A stretch of DNA of 64,000 nucleotides from Variovorax sp. PAMC26660 (GTDB taxonomy: Bacteria; Pseudomonadota; Gammaproteobacteria; Burkholderiales; Burkholderiaceae_C), in contig NZ_CP060295.1 of NCBI RefSeq assembly GCF_014302995.1, positions 1,240,001 to 1,304,000 on the forward strand. The letters are read 5' to 3'. Positions 19,215-27,791 of the stretch are shown here, one piece after another. A program made the position numbers and the translations under genes. Numbering within the stretch: position 1 is the stretch's first letter; the number at the start of each line of letters is the position of its first letter. The notes under the pieces were generated by a model that ran no database searches, was not told where the DNA came from, and saw only the letters and a program-made list of their open reading frames with translations.

Positions 19215-19985
19215 CTAATCCAGTATCAGCCCCAGGAAGTCCCTGGAACGCTGGCTCGCAGCAGCGCCGAAGAAGTGATCGGGTGTCGCGTCCTCCACGA
19301 TCACGCCGCCTTCCATGAAGATGATCCGGTCGGCGACATCCTTGGCAAATTTGGTCTCGTGCGTCACCACGAGCATCGTCATTCCCTTGTCGGCCAGATC
19401 GCGCATCACCTTCAACACCTCGCCGCGAAGTTCGGGATCAAGGGCAGATGTCGGCTCGTCGAAAAGAATCACCTCGGGGTTCATGGCCAGCGCGCGGGCA
19501 ATGGCCACGCGCTGCTTTTGCCCACCCGACAGGCGCCCGGGATACTCGTTCGCCTTCTCGAGCAGTCCGACCTGGCCCAGCAGCTCGCGCCCGCGGGGCC
19601 GGGCTTCCGACTTCCTGATGCCTTGCACCGAGACCATGCCTTCGATCACGTTGTCGAGTGCGGTCATGTGCGCGAAGAGATTGAACGACTGGAACACCAT
19701 GGCCGTCTTCTTCCTGATCTCGCGTATCTTGCGACGCGCCTCGCCCGAAGGCCTGGGGCCGGCGTCGGCGATCTCGATGCCGCACATGCGAATGCTTCCG
19801 CGATCGGGCATCTCCAGGAAGTTCAGCGAACGGATCAGCGTGGTCTTGCCGGAGCCGGAGGGCCCCATGAGCACCACGACTTCGCCGCGCGCGACCGTGA
19901 AGTCGATGTGTTGGAGGACCTGGTTCGAGCCGAAGCTCTTCGCAAGGCCGCGAACCTGGACAGGAGAGTTGGACGCGTCGTTCAT
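19215..19985 (-). CDS. Polar amino acid ABC transporter ATP-binding protein
   Basis: A 256-residue ATPase with Walker A GPSGSGKTT, signature LSGGQKQRVAIARA, Walker B VILFDEPTSALD and switch His in VVTHE, matching the GlnQ/HisP class in length and sequence. Its start overlaps the permease stop (ATGA). With the permease upstream and a binding protein encoded about 3 kb away behind the LysR gene, it completes a polar amino-acid importer. The neighbouring cystathionine beta-lyase-like gene suggests a sulfur-containing amino acid, which is inference. Confidence 0.94.
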   Translation of the reverse strand: MNDASNSPVQVRGLAKSFGSNQVLQHIDFTVARGEVVVLMGPSGSGKTTLIRSLNFLEMPDRGSIRMCGIEIADAGPRPSGEARRKIREIRKKTAMVFQSFNLFAHMTALDNVIEGMVSVQGIRKSEARPRGRELLGQVGLLEKANEYPGRLSGGQKQRVAIARALAMNPEVILFDEPTSALDPELRGEVLKVMRDLADKGMTMLVVTHETKFAKDVADRIIFMEGGVIVEDATPDHFFGAAASQRSRDFLGLILD

Positions 19986-20632
19986 GCGTAGCGCTTCGAG
20001 AGGTGGTTTTCGAGCCAGGTCTGCAGGATGGTGAGGATCTGGTTGATGAACCAGTAGATGGCGCCGACGATCAGGAACATCTCCATGTACCGGAAGGTCG
20101 TCGCTCCCATCTGTTCTGCCACGCGCGTGAGTTCCACGACAGTGACTGTCGACGCCAGCGATGTGTCTTTCATCAGGCCGATGAGCCGGCTTCCCAGCGT
20201 CGGCAATGCAATGCGAAAAGCTTGCGGCAGCACGATGCGCAGCAGCGTCTTCCAGTAGCCCATGCCCATCGCCCATGCGGCCTCCCACTGGCCCTTGTCG
20301 ACCGCCATGATCCCGGAGCGGAAGTTCTCGCTCAGGTAGGCGGCGGCAAACAGGGTCAGGGCCAGCAACGCCGAGGGAACGGGCGAAATCACGATGCCGT
20401 AGCTGGGAAGTCCGAAGTAGATCAGCAGGATCTGGATCAGCAGCGGCGTGCCGCGAAACACCGACACGTACGAAAACGCGAACCAGCGCAGCGGACGGAA
20501 CGACGAGATTCGCGCCAGGGCGATCAGAAGCCCCAGCACGCATCCAAGAAAGAACGCCCCGAACCCGAGGCCGAGCGTGACCAGCACGGCCTTCTCGAGC
20601 AAGGGCTGCGCCCTGAGAAACAGATCCATCAT
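19982..20632 (-). CDS. Polar amino acid ABC transporter permease (HisM/GlnP type)
   Basis: A 216-residue permease with about five helices and the cytoplasmic EAA loop ENFRSGIMAVDKGQWEAAWAMG, diagnostic of the HisMQ/GlnP subfamily. Single-permease systems of this type work as homodimers with one ATPase. It lies 16 bases after the metC-like gene and is translationally coupled to the ATPase. Confidence 0.94.
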   Translation of the reverse strand: MMDLFLRAQPLLEKAVLVTLGLGFGAFFLGCVLGLLIALARISSFRPLRWFAFSYVSVFRGTPLLIQILLIYFGLPSYGIVISPVPSALLALTLFAAAYLSENFRSGIMAVDKGQWEAAWAMGMGYWKTLLRIVLPQAFRIALPTLGSRLIGLMKDTSLASTVTVVELTRVAEQMGATTFRYMEMFLIVGAIYWFINQILTILQTWLENHLSKRYA

Positions 20633-20648
20633 CGTGGGCTCCCCGGGT

Positions 20649-21815
20649 TCACTGCGCGGGCGCTTTGGTGCGGTGTGCGCTGTAGCCGGCGAGCGCTGCC
20701 CGCAGGTCGGCGATCAGCTCGTCCGTGTCTTCGAGTCCGATCGACAGGCGAACCACCGGCTGGTCGGTGACCGGAAACACGCGATCGGCTTGCAGCGGTG
20801 CGGGGTAGTACGCCGCGAGGCTGTGCACGCCACCCCAGCTCGCGCCGATGGCGAAGCGTTGGAGCGCATCGAAGAAACCATTGAACGCAGCTTCGGGGGC
20901 GGGTTTGAGGATCAGGGAGAACAGGCAGCCGTTGGTGCGGAAGTCCCGCTTCCACAGGGCGTGCCCGGGGTCCGACTCGAGCGGCGGATACAGAAGCCGC
21001 TCAACGGCAGGCTGTGTTTGGAGCCACTGGGCAATGCGCAGCGTCGACGCGCTCTGCGCGGCCACCCGGAGCTTCAGCGTCTCCAGGCCACGCAGCACAA
21101 GGAAGCAGTCGTCCGGACTCACCTGCTGACCGAGGATGCTTTGCGTCTCGCGCAGAACCTCGTAGTGGGCATAGTCGTTCGTGCTGATGCTGCCCATCAG
21201 CAGGTCGGAATGCCCGCCCATGAACTTGGTCGCCGCCTCGATGCTGAAGTCCACACCGTGCGCCAGTGGGCGAAACCCCAGCGGGCTCGCCCAGGTGTTG
21301 TCCATCATGGTGAGCACACCGCGGCGCCTGGCCACGGCCGCGATGGCGGGCGTGTCCTGCATTTCCATGGTGACCGTGCCGGGCGACTCCATGCAGATCA
21401 TTCGTGTGTTGGGCCGGATCAGCGTCTCGATTTCCGCGCCGATGGCAGGCGCGTAGAACTCGACATCGACGTTCATGCCGGCCAGCCATTTCTGCGCGAA
21501 GGTCTTCAGCGCCCCGTAGCAGGCGGCCGACACCAGCAGGTGATCGCCGCCCCGCACGAAGCCCATGACGGTGGTCATCAGCGCCGACTGGCCAGAGGGC
21601 GTCACGACGCAGTGCTTGCCGCCCTCGAGGTCGGCAATCCTGCGCTCCAGTCCGCGCGCCGTCGGCGTGCCGGTGATGCCGTAGCTGAAGCCGTCGGGCT
21701 GGCGGCCCTTGCGGTTGACGAAATCGTTGAAGGTGTTGAAAACCACCGTCGATCCGCGCATCACGGGCGGCGACAGGCTCTCGAAGTCCGCATTAGTTTG
21801 ATCTATAGATTGCAT
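20649..21815 (-). CDS. metC: Cystathionine beta-lyase-like PLP enzyme (Cys/Met metabolism family)
   Basis: A 388-residue gamma-family PLP enzyme. The PLP lysine is Lys197 in EAATKFMGGHSD and the conserved SGQSALMT and DNTWASPLGF stretches are present. Family members cleave cystathionine, cystine or other beta-substituted cysteines. It heads an operon with an amino-acid permease and ATPase, so it most likely cleaves the compound they import; MetC is the closest label but lyases for cystine or D-cysteine are not excluded. A LysR gene is divergent from it. Confidence 0.88.
   Translation of the reverse strand: MQSIDQTNADFESLSPPVMRGSTVVFNTFNDFVNRKGRQPDGFSYGITGTPTARGLERRIADLEGGKHCVVTPSGQSALMTTVMGFVRGGDHLLVSAACYGALKTFAQKWLAGMNVDVEFYAPAIGAEIETLIRPNTRMICMESPGTVTMEMQDTPAIAAVARRRGVLTMMDNTWASPLGFRPLAHGVDFSIEAATKFMGGHSDLLMGSISTNDYAHYEVLRETQSILGQQVSPDDCFLVLRGLETLKLRVAAQSASTLRIAQWLQTQPAVERLLYPPLESDPGHALWKRDFRTNGCLFSLILKPAPEAAFNGFFDALQRFAIGASWGGVHSLAAYYPAPLQADRVFPVTDQPVVRLSIGLEDTDELIADLRAALAGYSAHRTKAPAQ
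21798..21807. promoter_or_regulatory. Possible LysR operator near the metC-like start
   Basis: The perfect palindrome ATCTATAGAT overlaps the first codons of the metC-like gene in the region shared with the divergent LysR gene, and GCATTTAAGC follows it. Its position within codons is unusual and lowers confidence. Confidence 0.3.
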
Positions 21816-21925
21816 TTAAGCTATTCGTTCAGGTTAGGCATGGCGATCGGATGCAGCGAAGTATTCGCCTTCCTGCCTATAGTCTCAACAGCCTGGAAGA
21901 CTCGCTCAATAAGCAGAGGTTATGG

Positions 21926-22855
21926 ATGGAAAAGCGTGACATCGAGGTTTTCCGTGCGGTGATGCGCGCAGGCACGACGAGCCGGGCAGCCAATCTGCTG
22001 GGGGTGTCGCAGCCCGCCGTGAGCCAGTCGTTGCGCAAGTTCGAAGTCGCCTGCGAGTTGCGCTTGTTCGAGCGGGTCCGTGGCCGGCTAGTCCCGACGC
22101 AGGAAGCCCTCGCGCTGATGGTCGAGGTCGACCGCTACTTCACCGGCCTCGAAATGATCGAGCACCGCATTCGCAGCCTCAAGTCCTTCGGCCTGGGGCG
22201 CCTGGCCATCGGGTCGCTGCCGGCACTGGGCACCGGCTTCATGCCACGCGCAATTGCCGCGTTCGGCCTGCATGAGCGGCAGATCCAGTTGTCGTTCCAG
22301 GTGATGAGCTCGCGCGAGGTCTACCAGCAGGTGTCGGCTGGCCAGCTCGACTTCGGCCTGATGGCCGAGGAGCTGTCCGTCGCCGGCCTGGAACATTCGC
22401 AGTTCGCCGCCGTCTCGGGCGTCATCGTGATGAACGCCCAGCATCCGCTGGCACGCAAGAAGGTGCTCGATGCCGACGACCTGGCCGCTTATCCGTTCAT
22501 CGCGCTCAATCCGGAGGACGTGGGACGGCGCGCGCTCGAACAGGCCCTCGCCGCCGAAGGCAAGACCTTGCGGCCGCTGATCGAAACCCCGTACTCGAAT
22601 TCGGTCTGCGAATTCGCGCTGCAAGGCGTCGGCATGGGCATGGCCCATCCCGTGATGGCGCTCGACTACGTGGCGCGTGGCCTGCTGTTGAAGCCGACCA
22701 CCTTCGACGTTCCCTCCACGTCGCTGCTGGTCTTTCGCCCGGGAACGCCGCTGTCGGACAACGCCAAGGAGTTGCTGCGCGTCATGCGCATCCAGCTGGA
22801 CGCCGACATGAAGCGCGTGCGTGAAGCGCTCGGACAGAAGCTGCCCAGACGCTGA
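21926..22855 (+). CDS. LysR family transcriptional regulator
   Basis: About 309 residues from MEKRDIEVFRAVMRAG; a longer frame begins 25 codons earlier but this start puts the winged helix (about 5-62, TTSRAANLLGVSQPAVSQSLRKFE) in its usual place. The C-terminal half is the periplasmic-binding-fold effector domain. It sits between the divergent metC-permease-ATPase operon and the binding-protein gene downstream, so it very likely controls the whole importer. Confidence 0.93.
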   Translation: MEKRDIEVFRAVMRAGTTSRAANLLGVSQPAVSQSLRKFEVACELRLFERVRGRLVPTQEALALMVEVDRYFTGLEMIEHRIRSLKSFGLGRLAIGSLPALGTGFMPRAIAAFGLHERQIQLSFQVMSSREVYQQVSAGQLDFGLMAEELSVAGLEHSQFAAVSGVIVMNAQHPLARKKVLDADDLAAYPFIALNPEDVGRRALEQALAAEGKTLRPLIETPYSNSVCEFALQGVGMGMAHPVMALDYVARGLLLKPTTFDVPSTSLLVFRPGTPLSDNAKELLRVMRIQLDADMKRVREALGQKLPRR

Positions 22856-22873
22856 CGGCGCGCGGGCGGCTGC

Positions 22874-22888
22874 ATAAGCTGTGCTTAT
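22874..22888. promoter_or_regulatory. LysR-type operator upstream of the binding-protein gene
   Basis: ATAAGC-TGT-GCTTAT is a perfect inverted repeat with the T-N11-A spacing of LysR boxes, 88 bases before the ABC binding-protein start and just after the LysR gene. It is the best candidate for that regulator's site. Confidence 0.5.
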
Positions 22889-22976
22889 CGAGTAACTACG
22901 AACAGCGGATTGTGGCAATACGGTGACGCCGACAAGATCGGCGCATTCACCCACTTCCATCGTCAGGACAGCGTTC

Positions 22977-23816
22977 ATGAATCGAGCACCTCTTCGCCAG
23001 TCCCTCATTCGCGGCCTCGTTGCCGCGTGCGCATGGGGCGCGGTCCTCGCCGCGCCCGCAGCCTGGGCGCAGCCGGGCGACACCCTGGCCCACGCGCGGT
23101 CCGCTGGCGTGATCCGCATCGCCAACACGCAGGCGAGCCCACCGTGGAGCATGCTGGACGACAAGAACCAGCCCGCCGGCTACGACGTTGAAGTGGCCAG
23201 GGAAGTGGCCAGGCGCATCGGTGTCGCCAAGGTCGAGTTCGTGGCCGACCAGTTCAAGAATTTTGTCGAAGGACTCAAGGCCGGCAAGTACGAGCTGGTG
23301 ATGAACGACCTCACGCCGACCGTGGAACGGGAAAAGCAGGTCGACTTCAGCGCGGCCTATGGCCTGGAAGACTTTCGCATCTTCGTGCGCGCCGCCAACA
23401 GCGACATCAAGGACCGTCCGGACCTGAAAGGCAAACGCGTCGGCGTGACCGCGGGCACGAGCAACGAATCGTGGTCGCGCGCGACTCTCCTGGGCTCGGA
23501 GATCGTCACCTACGACAACGGCGGTCTGGTTTTCAACGACCTGGCCATCGGCCGCATCGACGCAGTCATCAGCTCCCACTTCGGCGGCATGAAGTACGCC
23601 ACGGTGAACAAGCTGCCCATCAAGGAGGTGGGCTCCATCCTCACCTACCAGTTGTCGGCCGCAGCCATGGCGAAGAACCAGCCCGCACTGCGCGAGGCCG
23701 TGAGCAAGGCGGTGAAAGACATGCACGCCGACGGCACGATCGACCGGCTGTCGAACCGATTGCTCGGTGTGAGCTACCAGATGTCGGTTGAAGTCGCCAA
23801 GGCAGAAAAGCAATAA
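22977..23816 (+). CDS. Polar amino acid ABC transporter substrate-binding protein
   Basis: A 279-residue periplasmic protein with a signal peptide to about residue 32 (AAPAAWAQ) and a SBP_bac_3 domain: RIANTQASPPWSMLDDKNQPAGYDVEVA is the typical opening and GKRVGVTAGTSNE the hinge region. It supplies the ligand-capture part missing from the permease-ATPase operon on the other side of the LysR gene. The chosen start gives a proper signal peptide; the frame upstream does not. Confidence 0.93.
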   Translation: MNRAPLRQSLIRGLVAACAWGAVLAAPAAWAQPGDTLAHARSAGVIRIANTQASPPWSMLDDKNQPAGYDVEVAREVARRIGVAKVEFVADQFKNFVEGLKAGKYELVMNDLTPTVEREKQVDFSAAYGLEDFRIFVRAANSDIKDRPDLKGKRVGVTAGTSNESWSRATLLGSEIVTYDNGGLVFNDLAIGRIDAVISSHFGGMKYATVNKLPIKEVGSILTYQLSAAAMAKNQPALREAVSKAVKDMHADGTIDRLSNRLLGVSYQMSVEVAKAEKQ

Positions 23817-23842
23817 GGCGGCCTTCAGAACAGGTAACTGAA

Positions 23843-25045
23843 ATGATCAAGAGACGAGACTTCATCCACGCCGTGGGCATCGGGGCCGGTGCCCTGCCGA
23901 TCCTTGGCTTCTCTGCCAACGCCAGGCTCCGAATCGGTGTGATCGGCGCGGGCATCATCGGTGCGTCGATTGCCGCCAGCCTGGCGGAAGCGGGCGCGGA
24001 TGTCGTGGTGTTCGAAAAGCAGGAGCCGGCCTCGGGGGCGACGAAGGCCTCTCTTGCCTGGATCAATCCCAGCACGGTCAACACGCACTACCGGGATCTG
24101 CGCCTTCAGAGCATGCAGGAATGGAAGCGCCTGGATGCGAAGTTGGGGCTGGGTGTGATCTGGGGTGGATCGGTCAGTTGGACGGACAGCGAAGAGAAGG
24201 CGAAGGACCTGAACAAGCGGGGAAACGCGCTTCAGGATACCGGGGCGCAGCCGAAGCACCTGACAGAAAACGAGATCGCCGCACTCTGCCCGTACCTGGC
24301 GCCAGGCGAAACAAGAGCCGGCTTCTACCTACCCCACGATGGGCACATCGACCCCGTCGCAGTGACGAACAGGATCCTCGCCTACGCGAAGAGGAAGGGG
24401 GTGAAGCTGGTCTACCCGTGTTCCGTGGAAGCCCTTGTCATGGAGGGCTCTCGCGTGAAGGGAGTCAAGACCACCAAGGGCGCGTATGCCCTGGACTACG
24501 TGGTTTCAGCCTGCGGTGTAGACACGCCCGGCATGTTGGCCAGGGTTGGCCTGGACATCAAGATGCAGACGGCGCCCGGGCTGAAGATTCACACGAAGCC
24601 GATAGCGCCGGTGACGAAGATGGTCTACGATTTTTCCAGCGCACTGGAATTCAAGCAGATGCCCAATGGCGAGGCCGTGGCCATCTATGTGGGCGGCCCG
24701 CCGAAGACGCCGGTTCATGAGCCGGTCTATGCAGGAATACTCAAGAGCCATCCGACGGCGGAGTTGGCGAACATGCACGCACAAAGCCTGAAGTTGAAGG
24801 TCGCGAAGTATTGGCCGGGCTTGCGCGACGCAGAGATCAAGAGCGTGACGGTCGGCTTCCGGCCGATGCCGATGGATGGCCTCCCGATGATCGGGAACGT
24901 GCCCGGCGTCGACGGCATGTACGTCGTTGCGACGCACAGCGGAATCACGCTCGCCCCCATCATCGGGAAGTACGCGGCGCAAGAAATCGTGGGAAGAGCC
25001 AGCATCGATATTCTTGGGAAATACCGGCCGGACAGGTTCGTATGA
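23843..25045 (+). CDS. FAD-dependent oxidoreductase (DAO family), Tat-like signal
   Basis: A 400-residue amine/amino-acid oxidase-type flavoprotein. It opens with MIKRRDFIHAVGIGAG, a twin-arginine-like leader followed by the FAD-binding GVIGAGIIGASIAASLAEAG. The C-terminus has FRPMPMDGLPMIG and THSGITLAP, as in DAO proteins. It probably oxidises an amino acid or amine, possibly exported folded to the periplasm. It follows the ABC binding protein by 26 bases and precedes a paralogous oxidase, so the imported amino acid or its lyase product is a plausible substrate. Confidence 0.87.
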   Translation: MIKRRDFIHAVGIGAGALPILGFSANARLRIGVIGAGIIGASIAASLAEAGADVVVFEKQEPASGATKASLAWINPSTVNTHYRDLRLQSMQEWKRLDAKLGLGVIWGGSVSWTDSEEKAKDLNKRGNALQDTGAQPKHLTENEIAALCPYLAPGETRAGFYLPHDGHIDPVAVTNRILAYAKRKGVKLVYPCSVEALVMEGSRVKGVKTTKGAYALDYVVSACGVDTPGMLARVGLDIKMQTAPGLKIHTKPIAPVTKMVYDFSSALEFKQMPNGEAVAIYVGGPPKTPVHEPVYAGILKSHPTAELANMHAQSLKLKVAKYWPGLRDAEIKSVTVGFRPMPMDGLPMIGNVPGVDGMYVVATHSGITLAPIIGKYAAQEIVGRASIDILGKYRPDRFV

Positions 25046-25091
25046 ATTGCACGGCTGTGTTGATGTTCGCCATCGACTTGCTTTCTTCGCC

Positions 25092-26282
25092 ATGACCCAG
25101 GCACCACTTCGTATCGCGGTCGTCGGGGCCGGCATCATCGGCCTGTCGGTCGCCAGATCGCTCTCGCTGCTGAACGCGCAGGTGTCGATCTTCGAGCGCA
25201 CGCACCTGGGTGCAGGCACCAGCAGCAAGACGTTCGCGTGGATCAATTCGAACGGCAAGAATCCCGACAGCTACCACGCGCTCAACTGCGCAGGCATGCG
25301 CGAGCACGTGGCCCTTCAGGAATCGGAGCAGGCCGAAGCCCGCTGGCTGGATGTGTGCGGCACCTACGAATGGGCCGCCGACCTGCTGCAGCAGGAGCGG
25401 CTTGGCGCGCGGGCACTCGGGCTGCAGGCGCGCGACTATCCTGCGGCGCGCATTTCTCGCACCGCATTGCAGGGCCGGATTCCCGAGCTGCGCATCCATC
25501 CGCGCAGCGGAGACATCTGGCATTTCCCATCTGAAGCGGTGCTCTGCCCGTCCCTGCTTCTCGCACGCCTGTGGTCGGAAGCCCGCCAGCACGGGGCCAC
25601 CCTGCATGAGGGCGTCGATGTGCTGGACATCGACGAGCGGCCCGACGGCGTGACGCTTCAACTCTCCGAAGGGAAACCATGGAGCGGTGCCCATGTGGTC
25701 CTCGCGACCGGCAGATGGACACCGGCACTGACCGCCAGCCTCGGTGTCACGCTGGCCATGATCGACGCGAACCAGCCCAACAAGCGGGCATGTGGATTCC
25801 TCGGGCTGACCGCTGCGCTGTACGTTCGCTTGCGTGCCAATCTCATCACGCCGGAGATGAATTTCCGCCCGGACGGCGGCGGCAGGCTGCTGCTGCAGAC
25901 GCCTGACCTCGACGACCGGGCAGACCCGGCCTACCAGGCGTCGACGGACGGGCTCATCGGGCAGGAAATGCTGGCGCGGCTGCGGCGCACGTTTCACAAC
26001 ACCGCGCACGCACGGCTCGACAACCTGTCGGTGGGCCAGCGCTCGCGGCCCGCGGACGGGTTGCCCGCCGTGGGATTCATCACCCCGCGGCAACGCGCCT
26101 ACGTGGTCGCAACCCACAGCGGCATGACCCTGGGACCGATGCTGGGACGCCTGGTCGCCCAGGAACTCGTGGAAGAAAAGCGCGATGCCCTGCTGAAGGA
26201 CTACCCACCCGACCGCTTGCTCAACAAGTCAGTGAGCGACTTCGCGCCCATCGCCACGCTGCACTACCCCGCCGCGCAGTAG
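25092..26282 (+). CDS. FAD-dependent oxidoreductase (DAO family), cytoplasmic paralogue
   Basis: A 396-residue paralogue of the preceding gene: both share GAGIIG at the FAD site, an AWIN stretch (SLAWINPS / TFAWINSN), a GLPMIG/GLPAVG turn and the ATHSG motif near the end. Unlike its neighbour it has no Tat-like leader and starts at the Rossmann strand (APLRIAVVGAGIIGLSVARS). The chosen ATG is 46 bases after the upstream stop; the frame is open further back but overlaps the other gene. The pair suggests two oxidases for related substrates in two compartments. Confidence 0.87.
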   Translation: MTQAPLRIAVVGAGIIGLSVARSLSLLNAQVSIFERTHLGAGTSSKTFAWINSNGKNPDSYHALNCAGMREHVALQESEQAEARWLDVCGTYEWAADLLQQERLGARALGLQARDYPAARISRTALQGRIPELRIHPRSGDIWHFPSEAVLCPSLLLARLWSEARQHGATLHEGVDVLDIDERPDGVTLQLSEGKPWSGAHVVLATGRWTPALTASLGVTLAMIDANQPNKRACGFLGLTAALYVRLRANLITPEMNFRPDGGGRLLLQTPDLDDRADPAYQASTDGLIGQEMLARLRRTFHNTAHARLDNLSVGQRSRPADGLPAVGFITPRQRAYVVATHSGMTLGPMLGRLVAQELVEEKRDALLKDYPPDRLLNKSVSDFAPIATLHYPAAQ

Positions 26283-26317
26283 CAGCGATTGGACGACCAT
26301 CTCGGGCAGCCCGTGAT

Positions 26318-26857
26318 ATGAATGTGCCGATCTTCGTGACACCCGAGCGCGCCAGGCTGGTCGCGTTCAGCGAGCCGGTCTGGGCGCTCGGAGATGGGTT
26401 CCTCGTGGCCCGGGGCAATCCCAAGGCGCTGACAGGCTACAAGGCGCTCGCTGCGCGCAGCGATGCGCGGTTGGGCGTTGTCGGCGGCACCATACAGATC
26501 GATGCCGCAACGTCCTCTGGAGCGACTGACAGCCAGATCGTGCTGTTCAATGATCAGCCTTCGGCGGTGGCAGCGCTCTTGTCTGGAAAGGTCGACGCCT
26601 ATGCCGCCACGGCCGTGGGCAACCGCGCGCTCGCCGCTGCCAACAAGCCGCTTGAGGCCGTTGCACATGAGAAGAGCCCCGATGGACGCATCCCTGCAGG
26701 AGGCTTCTCCTTCAACAAGGAAAACCGCGATCTGGTGCAGGCGGTGAACAAGCAACTTCGTGCGTACCTCGGAACGGCCGACCATCGCGCGCGAATGGCA
26801 AAGTACGGTATCGAGGCCAGCGAGATCGATGGTGTGGTCACAAGCCAGTCAGCTTAG
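26318..26857 (+). pseudogene. Truncated EhuB-like ABC substrate-binding protein
   Basis: A 179-residue frame that matches only the C-terminal two-thirds of an SBP_bac_3 protein. It begins at a position equivalent to the middle of domain 1 (VPIFVTPERARLVAFSEPVW) and runs to the normal end; VVGGTIQ and SAVAALLSGKVDAYAATAV resemble ectoine/hydroxyectoine binding proteins (EhuB). No signal peptide or N-terminal ligand-binding strand is present. The frame stays open upstream for about 12 codons, overlapping the end of the oxidase gene, consistent with a deletion that removed the first roughly 80 codons. It should not work as a transporter component. Confidence 0.75.
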
Positions 26858-26894
26858 GTTCGGCCTTGAACATCATGAACATCGAAAGGAACAA

Positions 26895-27770
26895 ATGAAA
26901 AGATCCTACAAAGTGGTTGATGTGTTCACCTCCAGGCCTTTCATGGGCAATCCCGTCGCGGTGATTCTCGACGCCGAAGGGATCGACACCCAGGAGATGC
27001 AAGCCATTGCCGGGTGGACCAACCTCTCCGAGACGACCTTCGTGCTTCCCCCGTCGTCGCGGGATGCGGACTATCGCCTGCGGATATTCACGCCCCGCAG
27101 TGAGCTGCCGTTTGCGGGTCATCCAACACTTGGGAGTGCCCATGCCATCCTTGAAGCCGGACGCGCGACACCTCGTGACAACGGTCGGCTGGTCCAGGAG
27201 TGCGGCATGGGCCTGGTCGCGTTGACCGTCTCGGACATTGGTAAAGAGCGTCGCCTGAGCTTCGAGCTGCCGCCGGCGCGGATCGCCGCTTTGCGGGATG
27301 CGGACCTGAACGATCTGGAAGCCGCTGTCGGACGCAGACTGAAGGTGAAGGTCGAGCCGGGCATCGTGACCGTAGGTCCGATCTGGATCATTGCGCAGCT
27401 CGAGGATGCGGACGCAGTGATCGGTCTGCGTCCGGATCTCGCGAGGCTGGCTGAACTGGAGCGTCGCCTGGGCGTCACCGGGCTCACGGTGTTCGGCCCG
27501 CACCCGTCCGGAGATGCCGCGATAGAAGTGCGTACCTTCGCCCCCTCTTCCGGCGTGAATGAAGACCCCGTGTGCGGGAGCGGCAATGGCAGCGTGGCCG
27601 CGTTCCTGTGGGCGCGAGGCCTGCTGCCTTCCGGCGGCAAGGATTACGTCGCCACCCAGGGGCGCTGCGTGGGCCGCAATGGCCGCATCGCAGTGAATGT
27701 CGATTCGAAGGGCGGCGTTTTCATCGGTGGTTCCTGCGTGACGTGCATCGATGGTTCGATGCTGGGCTAG
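26895..27770 (+). CDS. PhzF family isomerase/epimerase-like protein
   Basis: A 291-residue protein of the diaminopimelate-epimerase-like fold. The catalytic Glu46 lies in NLSETTFV, and FAGHPTLGSAHAI plus DPVCGSGNGSVAAFL are the duplicated signature loops. PhzF of phenazine synthesis is the named member, but no phenazine genes are nearby and most bacterial members have unknown substrates. A GAAAGGAAC ribosome-binding site precedes the ATG by about six bases. It follows the decayed binding-protein gene and is convergent with an AraC gene. Confidence 0.9.
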   Translation: MKRSYKVVDVFTSRPFMGNPVAVILDAEGIDTQEMQAIAGWTNLSETTFVLPPSSRDADYRLRIFTPRSELPFAGHPTLGSAHAILEAGRATPRDNGRLVQECGMGLVALTVSDIGKERRLSFELPPARIAALRDADLNDLEAAVGRRLKVKVEPGIVTVGPIWIIAQLEDADAVIGLRPDLARLAELERRLGVTGLTVFGPHPSGDAAIEVRTFAPSSGVNEDPVCGSGNGSVAAFLWARGLLPSGGKDYVATQGRCVGRNGRIAVNVDSKGGVFIGGSCVTCIDGSMLG

Positions 27771-27791
27771 ATCCGCCAAGGACCGCATGTA

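Noticed and set aside
22977..27770. A phenazine or ectoine pathway, suggested by the PhzF and EhuB-like genes
   Set aside because: No other phz or ect gene is present, PhzF is a broad family, and the EhuB-like gene is truncated.
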